Assembly (NCBI RefSeq): GCF_900114745.1
Contig: NZ_FOUB01000023.1
Coordinates: 1-57,067 of the forward strand
Origin: Nitrosomonas communis
GTDB lineage: Bacteria > Pseudomonadota > Gammaproteobacteria > Burkholderiales > Nitrosomonadaceae
Direction: 5' to 3'
DNA length: 57,067 bases
Under the pieces are notes generated by a model. It was not told the DNA's origin and ran no database searches. It saw only the letters and a program-made list of their open reading frames with translations. The stretch's first letter is position 1. The number at the start of each line of letters is the position of its first letter. Shown here in pieces: positions 1-9,935 of this stretch. The translations under genes and the position numbers were made by a program.

Positions 1-27
1 ATGATCAGCTCAAGCTTGGGATGTGAT

Positions 28-100
28 GCCACCTTTAGGTGGCGCCAATTCTTGCCCCTTTGAGGGGCTAACAGAAATAAGCCTCCGGCTTTGCCGGAGG
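28..100. repeat. Three consecutive short hairpins
   Basis: Three perfect or near-perfect stem-loops follow one another: GCCACCT/AGGTGGC at 28-43, GCCCCT/AGGGGC at 54-68 and CCTCCGGC/GCCGGAGG at 82-100. The third resembles an intrinsic terminator stem but lacks a clean T run; only TAATTT follows. They probably end or process a transcript coming from outside the window. No gene was recognised between 1 and 380. Confidence 0.55.
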
Positions 101-380
101 TAATTTAACTGTCGAGATGATGAAATACTTATCAGATCAGCAACCTCATTACATCAATATCAAAATGAATTTAACCACAAAGTTGTGCGTTAAATAACTG
201 TTTTGACAATATTTGTTTTAATATACCTTTTACTCGTCAAATTTCGGTAATTAGTTTTCATATTTTTCAGCAAAAATATGTGGTTATAATCCATAAAAAC
301 CAAAATTTTATGAGCGAGCAGTATATAACTTATAATTGGGAGAAATATAACTTCTTCAATTAATTCGTGTGGGTAACAAA

Positions 381-653
381 ATGACAAGACTAGTGAAATG
401 TATCAAGCTAGGACGTGAAGCGGAAGGGTTGGATTTTCCGACTGTTCCAGGTGAGTTGGGAAAACGAATTTATGAGAGTGTATCTAAAGAAGCATGGAAC
501 AAGTGGATCCAGCACCAGACTATGCTTGTTAACGAATACCGTCTAAATCTTGCTGATATCAAAGCACGTAAGTATCTGATAGCGCAAATGGAAGCCTATT
601 TTTTTGGGGAGGGTGCTGATCAGCCAACAGGGTATGTTCCACCTGACAAGTAA
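381..653 (+). CDS. yggX: Probable Fe(2+)-trafficking protein YggX
   Basis: Small cytoplasmic protein of the YggX family, linked to iron handling and protection of Fe-S clusters from oxidative damage. The 90-residue product begins MTRLVKC with the conserved N-terminal cysteine, followed by the family hallmarks [26 protein letters not shown] and QTMLVNE. Length matches the E. coli family member. The ATG at 381 is preferred over an in-frame GTG at 369 because the family starts just before the conserved Cys. It stands 72 bp upstream of ppk on the same strand and may be co-transcribed. Confidence 0.93.
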   Translation: MTRLVKCIKLGREAEGLDFPTVPGELGKRIYESVSKEAWNKWIQHQTMLVNEYRLNLADIKARKYLIAQMEAYFFGEGADQPTGYVPPDK

Positions 654-725
654 ACTTGAAAGAAAAGCATAATTTTTTATCTTAACAGATCATGGATTGC
701 AACCATTAAACAAGATAAGCCGAAA

Positions 726-2825
726 ATGCTAGATTCAGCCATTATGAGTGATTCGACTAGCTCTACTCCATTCCTCAACCGAGAGCTTAGCCAAATCGAA
801 TTTAACCGGCGTGTGCTTGCTCAAGCTCGAAACAAAGATACGCCCTTATTAGAGAGATTGAAGTTCTTGTGTATTGTGAGCAGCAACTTCGATGAATTTT
901 TTGAAGTACGAGTCGCTGGATTAAAAGAACAAATCAAATTAGATACACCAGGTTTTGGGCCAGATGGCATGCTACCTCGCCAAACCTTCAAGCTGGTTTC
1001 CGAAAAAATACATCAAATTGTAGATGAACAGTATAAGTTACTTAATGAATGTATTTTCCCAGAGTTAGCACTACACGAGATTCGTTTCCTTCGCAGAAAC
1101 GATTGGAATGACTGCCAGCAAGAATGGATTAAAGCTTTTTTCTTTCGTGAGCTTATGCCCATGCTCACACCGATTGGCCTGGATCCTTCCCACCCTTTTC
1201 CACGCGTATTGAACAAAAGTCTTAATTTTGCAGTAGAACTAGAAGGAAAAGATGCCTTTGGGCGAAATTCAGGAATGGCAATAGTTCAGGCGCCACGTAT
1301 TCTTCCGCGTATTATACGACTCCCAAAAGAAGTAAGCACCGAAGAATATAATTTTATATTCTTATCTTCGATTCTTCATGCGCATGTCGGTGAGCTGTTT
1401 GCAGGCATGCAAGCGATTGGTTGTTTCCAATTTCGCGTCACTCGCAATAGCGATTTGTTCGTGGACGAAGAGGAAATCAAAGATTTGCGCTTAGCTTTGC
1501 AAGGTGAATTACCTCAACGGCATCTTGGTAATGCGGTACGACTCGAAGTGGCGGATAACTGCTCACCGCATATGACTAAATTTCTACTTAGCCAGTTTGG
1601 CCTTACTCTGGATGATTTATACCAAGTTAATGGACCGGTCAATCTGGTACGTCTCATGCAAGTTCCTGGACAAATTGATCGCCCCGGCCTGAAATTTCCT
1701 CTCTTCATTCCTGGTTTACCTTTTTCCACTCAGAAAAAGAAAACTTCCGATATTTTCCAGTTAATTCGCAAGAGTGACATTTTATTGCACCATCCCTATC
1801 AGTCATTTCAGCCAGTCATTCAGTTTATCCAGCAAGCATCAGTGGATCCGAATGTCGTCGCAGTTAAACAAACGGTATATCGCACAGGTTCAGACTCTAC
1901 TGTCATGGAAGCGCTCATCGCTGCAGCCAGTCGCGGGAAGGAAGTCACTGTGGTTGTTGAGTTATTGGCGCGATTTGACGAAGAAGCTAATATAAATTGG
2001 GCTAGTCGCCTTGAAGAAGTGGGTGCGCATGTTGTTTATGGTGTGGTAGGTCATAAGACTCATTCGAAGATGGCAATGATTGTGCGGCGTGAAGAAGGCA
2101 AACTCCGTCGCTACGCACATCTTAGTACAGGTAATTATCATCCTGGTACCGCCCGGCTATATACTGATTTCGGATTACTCACTTGCCATGAAGAAATCTG
2201 TGCCGATGTCAATGAAGTTTTTTTACAACTGACCAGCCTTGGCAAAGCCAGCAAACTGAAATATCTATGGCAATCTCCTTTTACTCTTCATAGCCAAATT
2301 CTTGCTGCCATTGGAAACGAAATGGAGAATGCTAAAGCAGGTAAACCTGCAGGCATCATTGCAAAAATGAATGCATTACTGGAGCCCAATATCATTCAAG
2401 CCCTCTATGCAGCTTCGCAAGCTGGCGTAAAAATTCAACTTATTATACGAGGTGCATGTGCCTTACGCCCAGGCGTACCCGGCATGTCAGAAAATATAAA
2501 AGTGCGTTCCATTATTGGGCGTTTTCTTGAGCACACGCGAATTTTTTATTTTTGTAATAATAACTATCACAATATTTATTTATCGAGTGCTGATTGGATG
2601 GATCGTAATTTTTTTCGTCGAATTGAAATATGCTTTCCAATTTTGGAACCGCGCCTTAAGAAACGTGTGATCTCTGAAGGATTAAAACCTTATATTAAAG
2701 ATAACACTAACGCGTGGGAAATGGATGCCAATGGGCATTACAAACGTAAATCTGTTCGTCCGAGCAGGCGTTTTAGTGCGCAAGAGGCATTACTTACAAA
2801 CCTCGCTGCAGCAAAACAAAGCTAG
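726..2825 (+). CDS. ppk: Polyphosphate kinase 1
   Basis: Catalyses reversible transfer of the ATP gamma phosphate onto long-chain polyphosphate. The 699-residue protein has the expected PPK1 layout: an N-terminal domain opening FLNRELSQIEFNRRVL, a head domain, and two PLD-like catalytic domains. The two histidines equivalent to E. coli H435 and H454 are visible at about H446 (in KTHSK) and H465 (in HLSTGNYHPGTARLYTD), with the same spacing of 19. An alternative start is the ATG at 744. A CYTH-CHAD gene follows after 18 bp, so the two are almost certainly one operon devoted to polyphosphate. Confidence 0.96.
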   Translation: MLDSAIMSDSTSSTPFLNRELSQIEFNRRVLAQARNKDTPLLERLKFLCIVSSNFDEFFEVRVAGLKEQIKLDTPGFGPDGMLPRQTFKLVSEKIHQIVDEQYKLLNECIFPELALHEIRFLRRNDWNDCQQEWIKAFFFRELMPMLTPIGLDPSHPFPRVLNKSLNFAVELEGKDAFGRNSGMAIVQAPRILPRIIRLPKEVSTEEYNFIFLSSILHAHVGELFAGMQAIGCFQFRVTRNSDLFVDEEEIKDLRLALQGELPQRHLGNAVRLEVADNCSPHMTKFLLSQFGLTLDDLYQVNGPVNLVRLMQVPGQIDRPGLKFPLFIPGLPFSTQKKKTSDIFQLIRKSDILLHHPYQSFQPVIQFIQQASVDPNVVAVKQTVYRTGSDSTVMEALIAAASRGKEVTVVVELLARFDEEANINWASRLEEVGAHVVYGVVGHKTHSKMAMIVRREEGKLRRYAHLSTGNYHPGTARLYTDFGLLTCHEEICADVNEVFLQLTSLGKASKLKYLWQSPFTLHSQILAAIGNEMENAKAGKPAGIIAKMNALLEPNIIQALYAASQAGVKIQLIIRGACALRPGVPGMSENIKVRSIIGRFLEHTRIFYFCNNNYHNIYLSSADWMDRNFFRRIEICFPILEPRLKKRVISEGLKPYIKDNTNAWEMDANGHYKRKSVRPSRRFSAQEALLTNLAAAKQS

Positions 2826-2843
2826 CTTTATGGACATGGACTT

Positions 2844-4394
2844 ATGCCTAAAGAAATCGAGCTCAAGCTATCGCTTCCCCGACGCTGCATTAAACATTTG
2901 CAGCACTTACCGCTACTTAAGACTTTGGATATTTCCCAGCCAATTAAACAAAAGCTTTATACGATTTATTTTGACACACCTGACTTAGCTTTAAAACGGC
3001 AAAATTGCGCGCTACGCTTACGTCAAATGGGCAAAAACTGGTTACAAACCATTAAAACAGAAGGTAGTGTTGCATCTGGATTACATGAGCGCAATGAATG
3101 GGAAGTATCCGTTCCCAGAAATCAACTTGATTTCACTCAATTAGGCGATCCTGGAATGATCAAATTATTGAGTGATGCTGAGTTAAGGAAGCAACTACGG
3201 CAGGTATTCATTACGCGATTTACCCGCCATACGCATATCCTGCAAATGGATGAAGATAGTCAAATCGAGTTCTGCCTTGACCATGGCAAAATTATCATAG
3301 ACCACACAAAGGAATCATTTACTGAAATCGAGCTTGAATTAAAGTCGGGCAAGCCCGCTCAACTATTCCTGCTTGCCCTTACGCTTATCCAGACACTTCC
3401 ATTCCCACTCAGACTGGAAAATATAAGTAAGGCTGAACGAGGCTATATGCTTTATACAGGACATCAAAATCCTCCTGTTAAAGCCTTGCCTGTCGAGCTT
3501 AAAGCTAATATGGATTTAACTGCAGCTTTTACCCTGATTGTCCAAAACTGCCTTGATCAATTGACCAGAAATGAACATGGCGTGATAACGCGTAGTGATG
3601 TTGAATATCTCCATCAGATGCGTATTGCGCTGCGTCGGCTCCGCACAGCATTTGATGTTTTTGCCACCGCTATCCCAAATGAGGTGTCACTCATACATGA
3701 GCTCAAATGGTTAACGCACCAATTGAATCCAGCACGTGACTGGGATGTTTTTGTTACGGAACAGCTTCTCAAAATTCAGAAGAATTTTGAAGAGCATGCA
3801 GGGATAGCTGCGCTCATAAAAACATGTGAAATATTACGCAAAAAACACAATAAAGCTGCACGCAATAGTATCAAATCAAAACGTTATACAAAACTGATTT
3901 TGCATTTAAATTTATATCTTGAAGAAGCATTTAAATACCCAGGCCAACCGAAGACCTTGAAAAAAGCAGCTACTAACATGGCATTAATTAATTTCACGAA
4001 ATCCGTACTGATAAATTACCATAAGCAAATTATTGATACTATAAATGGAATTGAAGAATTTGATGTCACATCAATCCACTCGCTCCGCATTAGCATAAAA
4101 AAACATCGTTATACCGTGGAATTTTTTCAAGCTCTTTTTACTCCTGTAGAGGTTAAAAAATATATCCATTCATTATCTGGGCTACAAGATACACTGGGTG
4201 CCATTAATGACAGCATAAATACTCAAAGACTGCTTAAAGAAATTCCGGGTTCGAAGACAAAGACATTAGTATCGCGAGAAGCGATTGGAATTATTCTAGG
4301 GTGGAATAAGCAACGACTCCAGCTAATGAATGCAGAAATAAAGGATGCCTCGCAACTTTTCTACCACGCTCCCCTTTTCTGGGATGCTTATTGA
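2844..4394 (+). CDS. CYTH and CHAD domain-containing protein
   Basis: Two-domain protein of 516 residues. Residues 1 to about 200 form a CYTH (triphosphate tunnel) domain starting with the ExExK signature (EIELK, residues 4-8) and holding acidic and basic strand motifs such as LRLRQ. Residues from about 220 to the end form a CHAD domain, an alpha-helical bundle rich in conserved His, Arg and Lys (LHQMRIALRRLRTAF; IHSLRISIKKHRYTVEFF). CYTH domains hydrolyse triphosphate-containing substrates and CHAD domains bind polyphosphate granules, so the position directly behind ppk fits a role in polyphosphate binding or turnover. The exact substrate is not shown by the sequence. Confidence 0.92.
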   Translation: MPKEIELKLSLPRRCIKHLQHLPLLKTLDISQPIKQKLYTIYFDTPDLALKRQNCALRLRQMGKNWLQTIKTEGSVASGLHERNEWEVSVPRNQLDFTQLGDPGMIKLLSDAELRKQLRQVFITRFTRHTHILQMDEDSQIEFCLDHGKIIIDHTKESFTEIELELKSGKPAQLFLLALTLIQTLPFPLRLENISKAERGYMLYTGHQNPPVKALPVELKANMDLTAAFTLIVQNCLDQLTRNEHGVITRSDVEYLHQMRIALRRLRTAFDVFATAIPNEVSLIHELKWLTHQLNPARDWDVFVTEQLLKIQKNFEEHAGIAALIKTCEILRKKHNKAARNSIKSKRYTKLILHLNLYLEEAFKYPGQPKTLKKAATNMALINFTKSVLINYHKQIIDTINGIEEFDVTSIHSLRISIKKHRYTVEFFQALFTPVEVKKYIHSLSGLQDTLGAINDSINTQRLLKEIPGSKTKTLVSREAIGIILGWNKQRLQLMNAEIKDASQLFYHAPLFWDAY

Positions 4395-4428
4395 GATACG
4401 AAGCTGCTATACCGTATCTTGCTTTTAT

Positions 4429-4673
4429 GGACGCCTCTAAAAATTTATATTTCGTCACAATACTTCGTTATTCACAAAAAATGTTTCCTTATTCCAATTC
4501 TAAATCAAAACTGACTTTGTCGGCTTCACCTTGCCGTATTATTTATACTGTCTGCGGCTCGCCTTCGTGTCATTTTTGATTTGGAAATGGAATTACATAT
4601 CAGTTATATACTGCGTCAACATTTTTTGTTCTCCTCTTGTCTTGTTTAGAACTCTGAATTTTTAGAGGCGCTC
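4429..4673 (+). mobile_element. 141-bp-family MITE interrupted by a 101-bp MITE
   Basis: The ends are imperfect inverted repeats (GGACGCCTCTAAAAATT at the left, AATTTTTAGAGGCGCTC at the right), flanked by TTAT at 4425-4428 and 4674-4677, a 4-bp target duplication. Apart from the insertion, the body matches the reverse complement of the element at 32169-32309. Length 245 equals 141 + 101 + 3, exactly one second-family element plus its duplicated TTA. No coding capacity. It lies between the CYTH-CHAD gene and the fba terminator, which accounts for most of the gene-free stretch 4395-4777. Confidence 0.88.
4492..4592 (+). mobile_element. 101-bp MITE, copy 1 (nested)
   Basis: Begins TTCCAATTCTAAATCAAAA and ends TTTTTGATTTGGAAATGGAA, terminal inverted repeats of about 24 bp. 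It is flanked by TTA at 4489-4491 and 4593-4595. The sister outer element at 32.2 kb has the uninterrupted target (TTTCCTTACATATC), which proves insertion with a 3-bp duplication. The other copies are at 30861, 31254, 42598 and 44644. Confidence 0.9.
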
Positions 4674-4707
4674 TTATATCAATATTAAAAAAGCATAGCA
4701 AAAAATT

Positions 4708-4760
4708 AAGGCTGCTGGTATTTGGGAAGATAATCAACCCATTTCGAGCAGCCTTTTTTA
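4708..4760 (-). terminator. Intrinsic terminator after fba, possibly bidirectional
   Basis: The stem AGGCTGCT (4709-4716) pairs with AGCAGCCT (4747-4754) around a 30-nt loop. On the minus strand it is followed by TTAATTTTTT just downstream of the fba stop. On the plus strand it is followed by TTTTTTAT. It could therefore stop both the fba transcript and any read-through from the CYTH-CHAD side. Confidence 0.65.
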
Positions 4761-4777
4761 TACCCTTTCTCTACTTA

Positions 4778-5842
4778 TTAGGCAATGATAGGTTTTAGTT
4801 CGCCTTTGGCATATCTGTTAACCATTGCTTCTAGCGAGATAGGTTTGATTTTACCTGCCTGCCCTGCACTACCAAATGCTTCAAACCGTGCCTTACAGAT
4901 TTCTTTAGCTGCGGCAGTAGCATCTTTTAGATATTTTCTCGGATCAAATTCGCTCTTGTTCTTGGCTAAATGACGACGGATGGCTCCAGTCATAGCTAAT
5001 CGAATGTCTGTATCGATATTTACCTTACGCACACCATTTTTAATACCTTCTTGAATTTCCTCGACAGGCACACCATAAGTTTCTTTCATTTCGCCACCAT
5101 ATTCACGAATAATTTCAAGCCATTCTTGAGGGACAGAGCTTGAGCCATGCATTACTAAATGAGTATTGGGAATCCGTTTGTGGATTTCTTTGATACGCTC
5201 AATTGCCAGAATATCTCCGGTTGGTTTGCGTGTAAATTTATATGCACCATGTGACGTGCCAATGGCAATAGCAAGCGCATCCACGTTAGTTTTTCTCACA
5301 AAATCGGCAGCTTGCTCAGGATCGGTCAGTAGCTGATCATGCGACAGCACACCTTCCGCACCATGACCATCCTCTGCTTCTCCCATCCCGGATTCAAGTG
5401 ATCCAAGGCAGCCTAATTCACCTTCAACAGAAACGCCAACAGCATGAGCCATTGCAACAACTCTTGCGGTAACATCAACATTATATTCATAGGATGAAGG
5501 CGTTTTGGCATCTTCTTCAAGGGAGCCATCCATCATGACGCTAGAAAAGCCGCTGCGAATTGCATTTACACATACAGCAGGTGAAGCGCCATGGTCTTGA
5601 TGCATCACAATAGGAATATGTGGGTAGGCTTCCACTGCGGCTTCAATCAAATGGCGCAAAAAAGGCTCTCCAGCATATTTACGCGCACCGGCTGAGCCTT
5701 GCATGATCACTGGGCTATTGCATTCATCCGCTGCTTGCATAATCGCGTGAATTTGTTCGAGATTATTCACGTTAAATGCTGGTAGTCCATATCCATTTTC
5801 TGCTGCATGGTCCAACAGTTGTCGCAATGATACAAGTGCCAT
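4778..5842 (-). CDS. fba: Fructose-bisphosphate aldolase, class II (Calvin-cycle subtype)
   Basis: Zn-dependent aldolase of 354 residues interconverting fructose 1,6-bisphosphate with dihydroxyacetone phosphate and glyceraldehyde 3-phosphate; the Calvin subtype also handles sedoheptulose bisphosphate. Visible hallmarks are NVNNLEQ, the zinc-ligand region VMHQDHGAS, the DGSLEED loop, [18 protein letters not shown] and HGSSSVP. The length and the long [11 protein letters not shown] insert fit the Calvin-type class II group. The ATG is preceded by a strong Shine-Dalgarno (AAGGAG, 9 nt upstream). Last gene of the tkt-gap-pgk-pyk-fba cluster. Confidence 0.95.
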   Translation of the reverse strand: MALVSLRQLLDHAAENGYGLPAFNVNNLEQIHAIMQAADECNSPVIMQGSAGARKYAGEPFLRHLIEAAVEAYPHIPIVMHQDHGASPAVCVNAIRSGFSSVMMDGSLEEDAKTPSSYEYNVDVTARVVAMAHAVGVSVEGELGCLGSLESGMGEAEDGHGAEGVLSHDQLLTDPEQAADFVRKTNVDALAIAIGTSHGAYKFTRKPTGDILAIERIKEIHKRIPNTHLVMHGSSSVPQEWLEIIREYGGEMKETYGVPVEEIQEGIKNGVRKVNIDTDIRLAMTGAIRRHLAKNKSEFDPRKYLKDATAAAKEICKARFEAFGSAGQAGKIKPISLEAMVNRYAKGELKPIIA

Positions 5843-5959
5843 TTAGGTCTCCTTCATTTTAAATTTTGTATCGGATTTATCAAAAAAATAGTTGATACGA
5901 AGCAAGTATCTCGATAAAGGGTGTTATTAATCTCTTAAATCGAATTATGATAAGAAAAA

Positions 5960-7441
5960 TTAAGAAGTTATCGATACTGAATTTGTTTCAGTGCTTTTTA
6001 CGTTTCTTGATTTTCTGTGATCACCTACACGAACGATTTTCATGGTATTAGTCCCTCCGGCTTTGCCAACAGGCTCTCCTATAGTCATCACTATCAGATC
6101 GCCATCACGGACTGCTCCACGCTTGAATAGCTCATCTTCTGCCAGACCTAAAATAACTTCAGGATCAAATAAACCCTGACCAAATTCTATGGGATAAACG
6201 CCTCGAAATAGAGTCATTTTACCAAGCGTATCCTCCTGGGGACTGAGGGCAAATATGGGCACTTTTGAGCTTCTTCGTGACATAAGTAATGCCGTTACAC
6301 CACTTTGAGTAAGTGCTGCAATAGCACGAATTTTGAGACCTGTGGCAGTATACATAGCTGCACGAGCAATAGCCTCTTCAATACTAACTAGTTGAGTTTC
6401 GTGCGAACGCTGAGAGCTCTGGTTTACTATGTATTCTTTTTCTGCCTCCAGACATACTCTCGCCATGGCTTCTACTGCCTCAGTCGGGTACTGTCCTGCT
6501 GCAGATTCCGCAGATAGCATAACCGCATCCGTTCCATCCAATACCGCATTGGCTACATCTGAAACTTCAGCACGAGTGGGAATCGGATTAATGATCATGG
6601 ATTCCATCATCTGTGTTGCAGTTACGACGAGTTTGTTTTTAGCACGAGCAGATCGTATCATCCGCTTTTGCAATGCCGGTACGGCAGCGTCTCCTACTTC
6701 AACCGCCAGATCACCACGCGCAACCATGATCGCATCTGATGCGTCTAAGATGTCATCTAATGCCAAGATAGCTTCAGAGCGTTCAATCTTCGCCATAATC
6801 AGGCTATTACCTCCAGCCTCTTGCATTAAAGTTCGTGCTTGACGGATGTCTTCACCTGTGCGAGGAAAAGATACCGCCAAATAATCTGCTTTCAATGCTG
6901 CAGCGGTCTGGATATCCTGCTTATCCTTACTAGTTAGTGCGGGTGCGCTTAACCCACCCCCTTTTCGATTAATGCCTTTATTATTTGACAGCACCCCCCC
7001 TTGCTTGACTTGGCAATATATTTCATTTCCAACTACTTTGGTGACATTAAGAACAATGCGGCCATCATCTAATAACAATGTCGCACCAACTTCCACGTCA
7101 TTAGGTAACTCCTTGTAGTCAAGCCCTACCCTTTCCTCATTGCCTAATTCACAGTCAGCATCTAGTATGAATTCATCACCTGCTTTGAGCCAGATTTTCC
7201 CATGATCAAATTTACCAATGCGAATTTTTGGCCCTTGCAAATCCGCTAATATCCCGACCTTATAACCAGTAGTGCGCGCAAGATTACGAGTCAGGTCAGC
7301 GTAAGCGATATGTTCTTCGCGAGTACCGTGTGAAAAATTTATTCTCACGACATCAACGCCTGCGAGAATCATACGTCGCAGAACAGTAGAATCGCTACAA
7401 GCAGGCCCCAGCGTGGCAACGATTTTTGTTCTTCTAATCAT
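5960..7441 (-). CDS. pyk: Pyruvate kinase
   Basis: Converts phosphoenolpyruvate and ADP to pyruvate and ATP, the last step of lower glycolysis. The 493-residue product begins MIRRTKIVATLGPAC, continues with INFSHG, DLQGPKIRIG, the catalytic IMAKIERSEA and VARGDLAVE segment, and VTATQMMESM with SDVANAVLDGTDAVMLS. The C-terminal domain runs from about residue 340. It is 26 bp downstream of pgk and so co-transcribed; 117 bp separate it from fba. Confidence 0.96.
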   Translation of the reverse strand: MIRRTKIVATLGPACSDSTVLRRMILAGVDVVRINFSHGTREEHIAYADLTRNLARTTGYKVGILADLQGPKIRIGKFDHGKIWLKAGDEFILDADCELGNEERVGLDYKELPNDVEVGATLLLDDGRIVLNVTKVVGNEIYCQVKQGGVLSNNKGINRKGGGLSAPALTSKDKQDIQTAAALKADYLAVSFPRTGEDIRQARTLMQEAGGNSLIMAKIERSEAILALDDILDASDAIMVARGDLAVEVGDAAVPALQKRMIRSARAKNKLVVTATQMMESMIINPIPTRAEVSDVANAVLDGTDAVMLSAESAAGQYPTEAVEAMARVCLEAEKEYIVNQSSQRSHETQLVSIEEAIARAAMYTATGLKIRAIAALTQSGVTALLMSRRSSKVPIFALSPQEDTLGKMTLFRGVYPIEFGQGLFDPEVILGLAEDELFKRGAVRDGDLIVMTIGEPVGKAGGTNTMKIVRVGDHRKSRNVKSTETNSVSITS

Positions 7442-7467
7442 TCTAAAAAGAATTTTCAGATTAAATT

Positions 7468-8646
7468 TTAACGTGCACGCAATTCGAGAATCTCAACTGC
7501 TGGAAGCTTTTTCCCTTCCAAAAATTCAAGAAAAGCCCCCCCTGCGGTCGAAATATATGACACTTTATCGTATATTCCATATTTCTGAATTGCAGCAATA
7601 GTATCGCCCCCTCCAGCCAATGTAAAAGCCTTGGTGTCAGCAATTGCTTTTGCGATAGTATATGTGCCTGCACCGAACTGATCAAATTCAAATACACCGA
7701 CTGGTCCATTCCAAACAACAGTACCTGCCTTCATTATAATATCAGCCAATTCTTGTGCGCTTTTTGGTCCAATATCGAAAATCATGTCATCATCTGATAC
7801 GGCATCAGCATCTTTTAATACAGCTGGCTCATTAGCATCAAATTTCTTACCAACCACGACATCTACAGCGATGGGTATGATTGCACCTCGTTTTTTCATT
7901 TTATCCATCAACATTTTTGCAGTTGGAATTAAATCATCCTCGCATAAGGATTTACCAATATTTTTTCCAGCAGCTTTAAGGAATGTATTAGCAATGCCAC
8001 CACCTACCACCAGTTGATCTACTTTTTCAGAGAGTGATTCAAGTACTGTCAGCTTGGTCGATACTTTTGACCCTCCAACAATCGCAACCATAGGTCGTGC
8101 TGGGCTGTGTAAAGCTTTAGTCAAGGCTTCCAGTTCTTCTGTCAAAAGTATGCCGGCACAAGCAACGGGAGCATATTTTGCAATCCCATGCGTGGAGGCT
8201 TCAGCTCGATGCGCGGTACCAAAAGCGTCCATGACAAATATGTCACATAACTTAGCATAACTCTGGGCGGTAGCATCATCGTTCTTTTTCTCGCCTTTAT
8301 TAAAACGACAGTTTTCGAGAACAACTAACTCACCCTGTGCAACATCAAACCCACCATTCACCCAATCCTTGATTAAACGGACCGGTTTACCCAGACGTTC
8401 TGCGATATTATCGGCAACAGGTTTCAGCGAATTCTCCTCATTCCATATACCTTCTTCCGGACGACCCAAGTGGGAGGTTACCATAACTCTTGCGCCACGA
8501 TCTAAACAATATTTTATAGTGGCCATCGATGCTATGATGCGCGCATCGGATGTAACTTTGCCATCTTTGATGGGTACATTAAGATCAGCGCGAATAAAAA
8601 CGCGCTTGTCTTTCAAATCGAGATCGATGAGTTTGATAACAGACAC
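7468..8646 (-). CDS. pgk: Phosphoglycerate kinase
   Basis: Reversible phosphate transfer between 1,3-bisphosphoglycerate and ADP, used in the ATP-consuming direction in the Calvin cycle. The 392 residues show the family start [10 protein letters not shown], the substrate-binding SHLGRP, the [12 protein letters not shown] and MDAFGTAHR segments, [18 protein letters not shown] and the nucleotide-binding AGGGDT near the C-terminus. Length is normal. It is separated from gap by 213 bp that contain an inverted repeat. Confidence 0.96.
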   Translation of the reverse strand: MSVIKLIDLDLKDKRVFIRADLNVPIKDGKVTSDARIIASMATIKYCLDRGARVMVTSHLGRPEEGIWNEENSLKPVADNIAERLGKPVRLIKDWVNGGFDVAQGELVVLENCRFNKGEKKNDDATAQSYAKLCDIFVMDAFGTAHRAEASTHGIAKYAPVACAGILLTEELEALTKALHSPARPMVAIVGGSKVSTKLTVLESLSEKVDQLVVGGGIANTFLKAAGKNIGKSLCEDDLIPTAKMLMDKMKKRGAIIPIAVDVVVGKKFDANEPAVLKDADAVSDDDMIFDIGPKSAQELADIIMKAGTVVWNGPVGVFEFDQFGAGTYTIAKAIADTKAFTLAGGGDTIAAIQKYGIYDKVSYISTAGGAFLEFLEGKKLPAVEILELRAR

Positions 8647-8750
8647 ATTAACTCCAATATAAATACCAGTATTAATAGGAATAACTTGTAGTGTTGATTG
8701 CTTACTTACTCAAAAAAATAGACTAGTCATGATGAAATAAGAAAGAAATA

Positions 8751-8827
8751 ACTCCGAGTAAAATCATAATCTTGTTTTTTTAACATCTAATGAAGAAGTT
8801 TAAATTTTTGAGCTTGTTACTCGGAGT
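8751..8827 (-). promoter_or_regulatory. Inverted repeat in the gap-pgk intergenic region
   Basis: ACTCCGAGTAA at 8751-8761 is repeated inverted as TTACTCGGAGT at 8817-8827, with about 55 bp between the arms including a T-rich run. On the minus strand this lies downstream of gap and upstream of pgk. It could be a long-loop terminator, an RNA-processing stem or a pair of operator half-sites. The sequence alone does not choose between these. Confidence 0.4.
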
Positions 8828-8859
8828 AAATCATATGCTTGCCTAGATTCTTAGAAGGC

Positions 8860-9873
<1,014 letters not shown>

Positions 9874-9935
9874 TCAAAACAAAAAAAAACCATAACTAAG
9901 TGTGTCTCTTCTGTCTACTAAATGGGCGACACGAT

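Noticed and set aside
4391..4579. 62-codon frame after the CYTH-CHAD gene
   Set aside because: Composed of the nested MITE sequences; the same peptide recurs wherever the MITE occurs.
6429..6842. 137-codon plus-strand open frame
   Set aside because: Lies entirely antisense to pyk and has composition expected of a shadow of that gene; no start site or recognisable motif.
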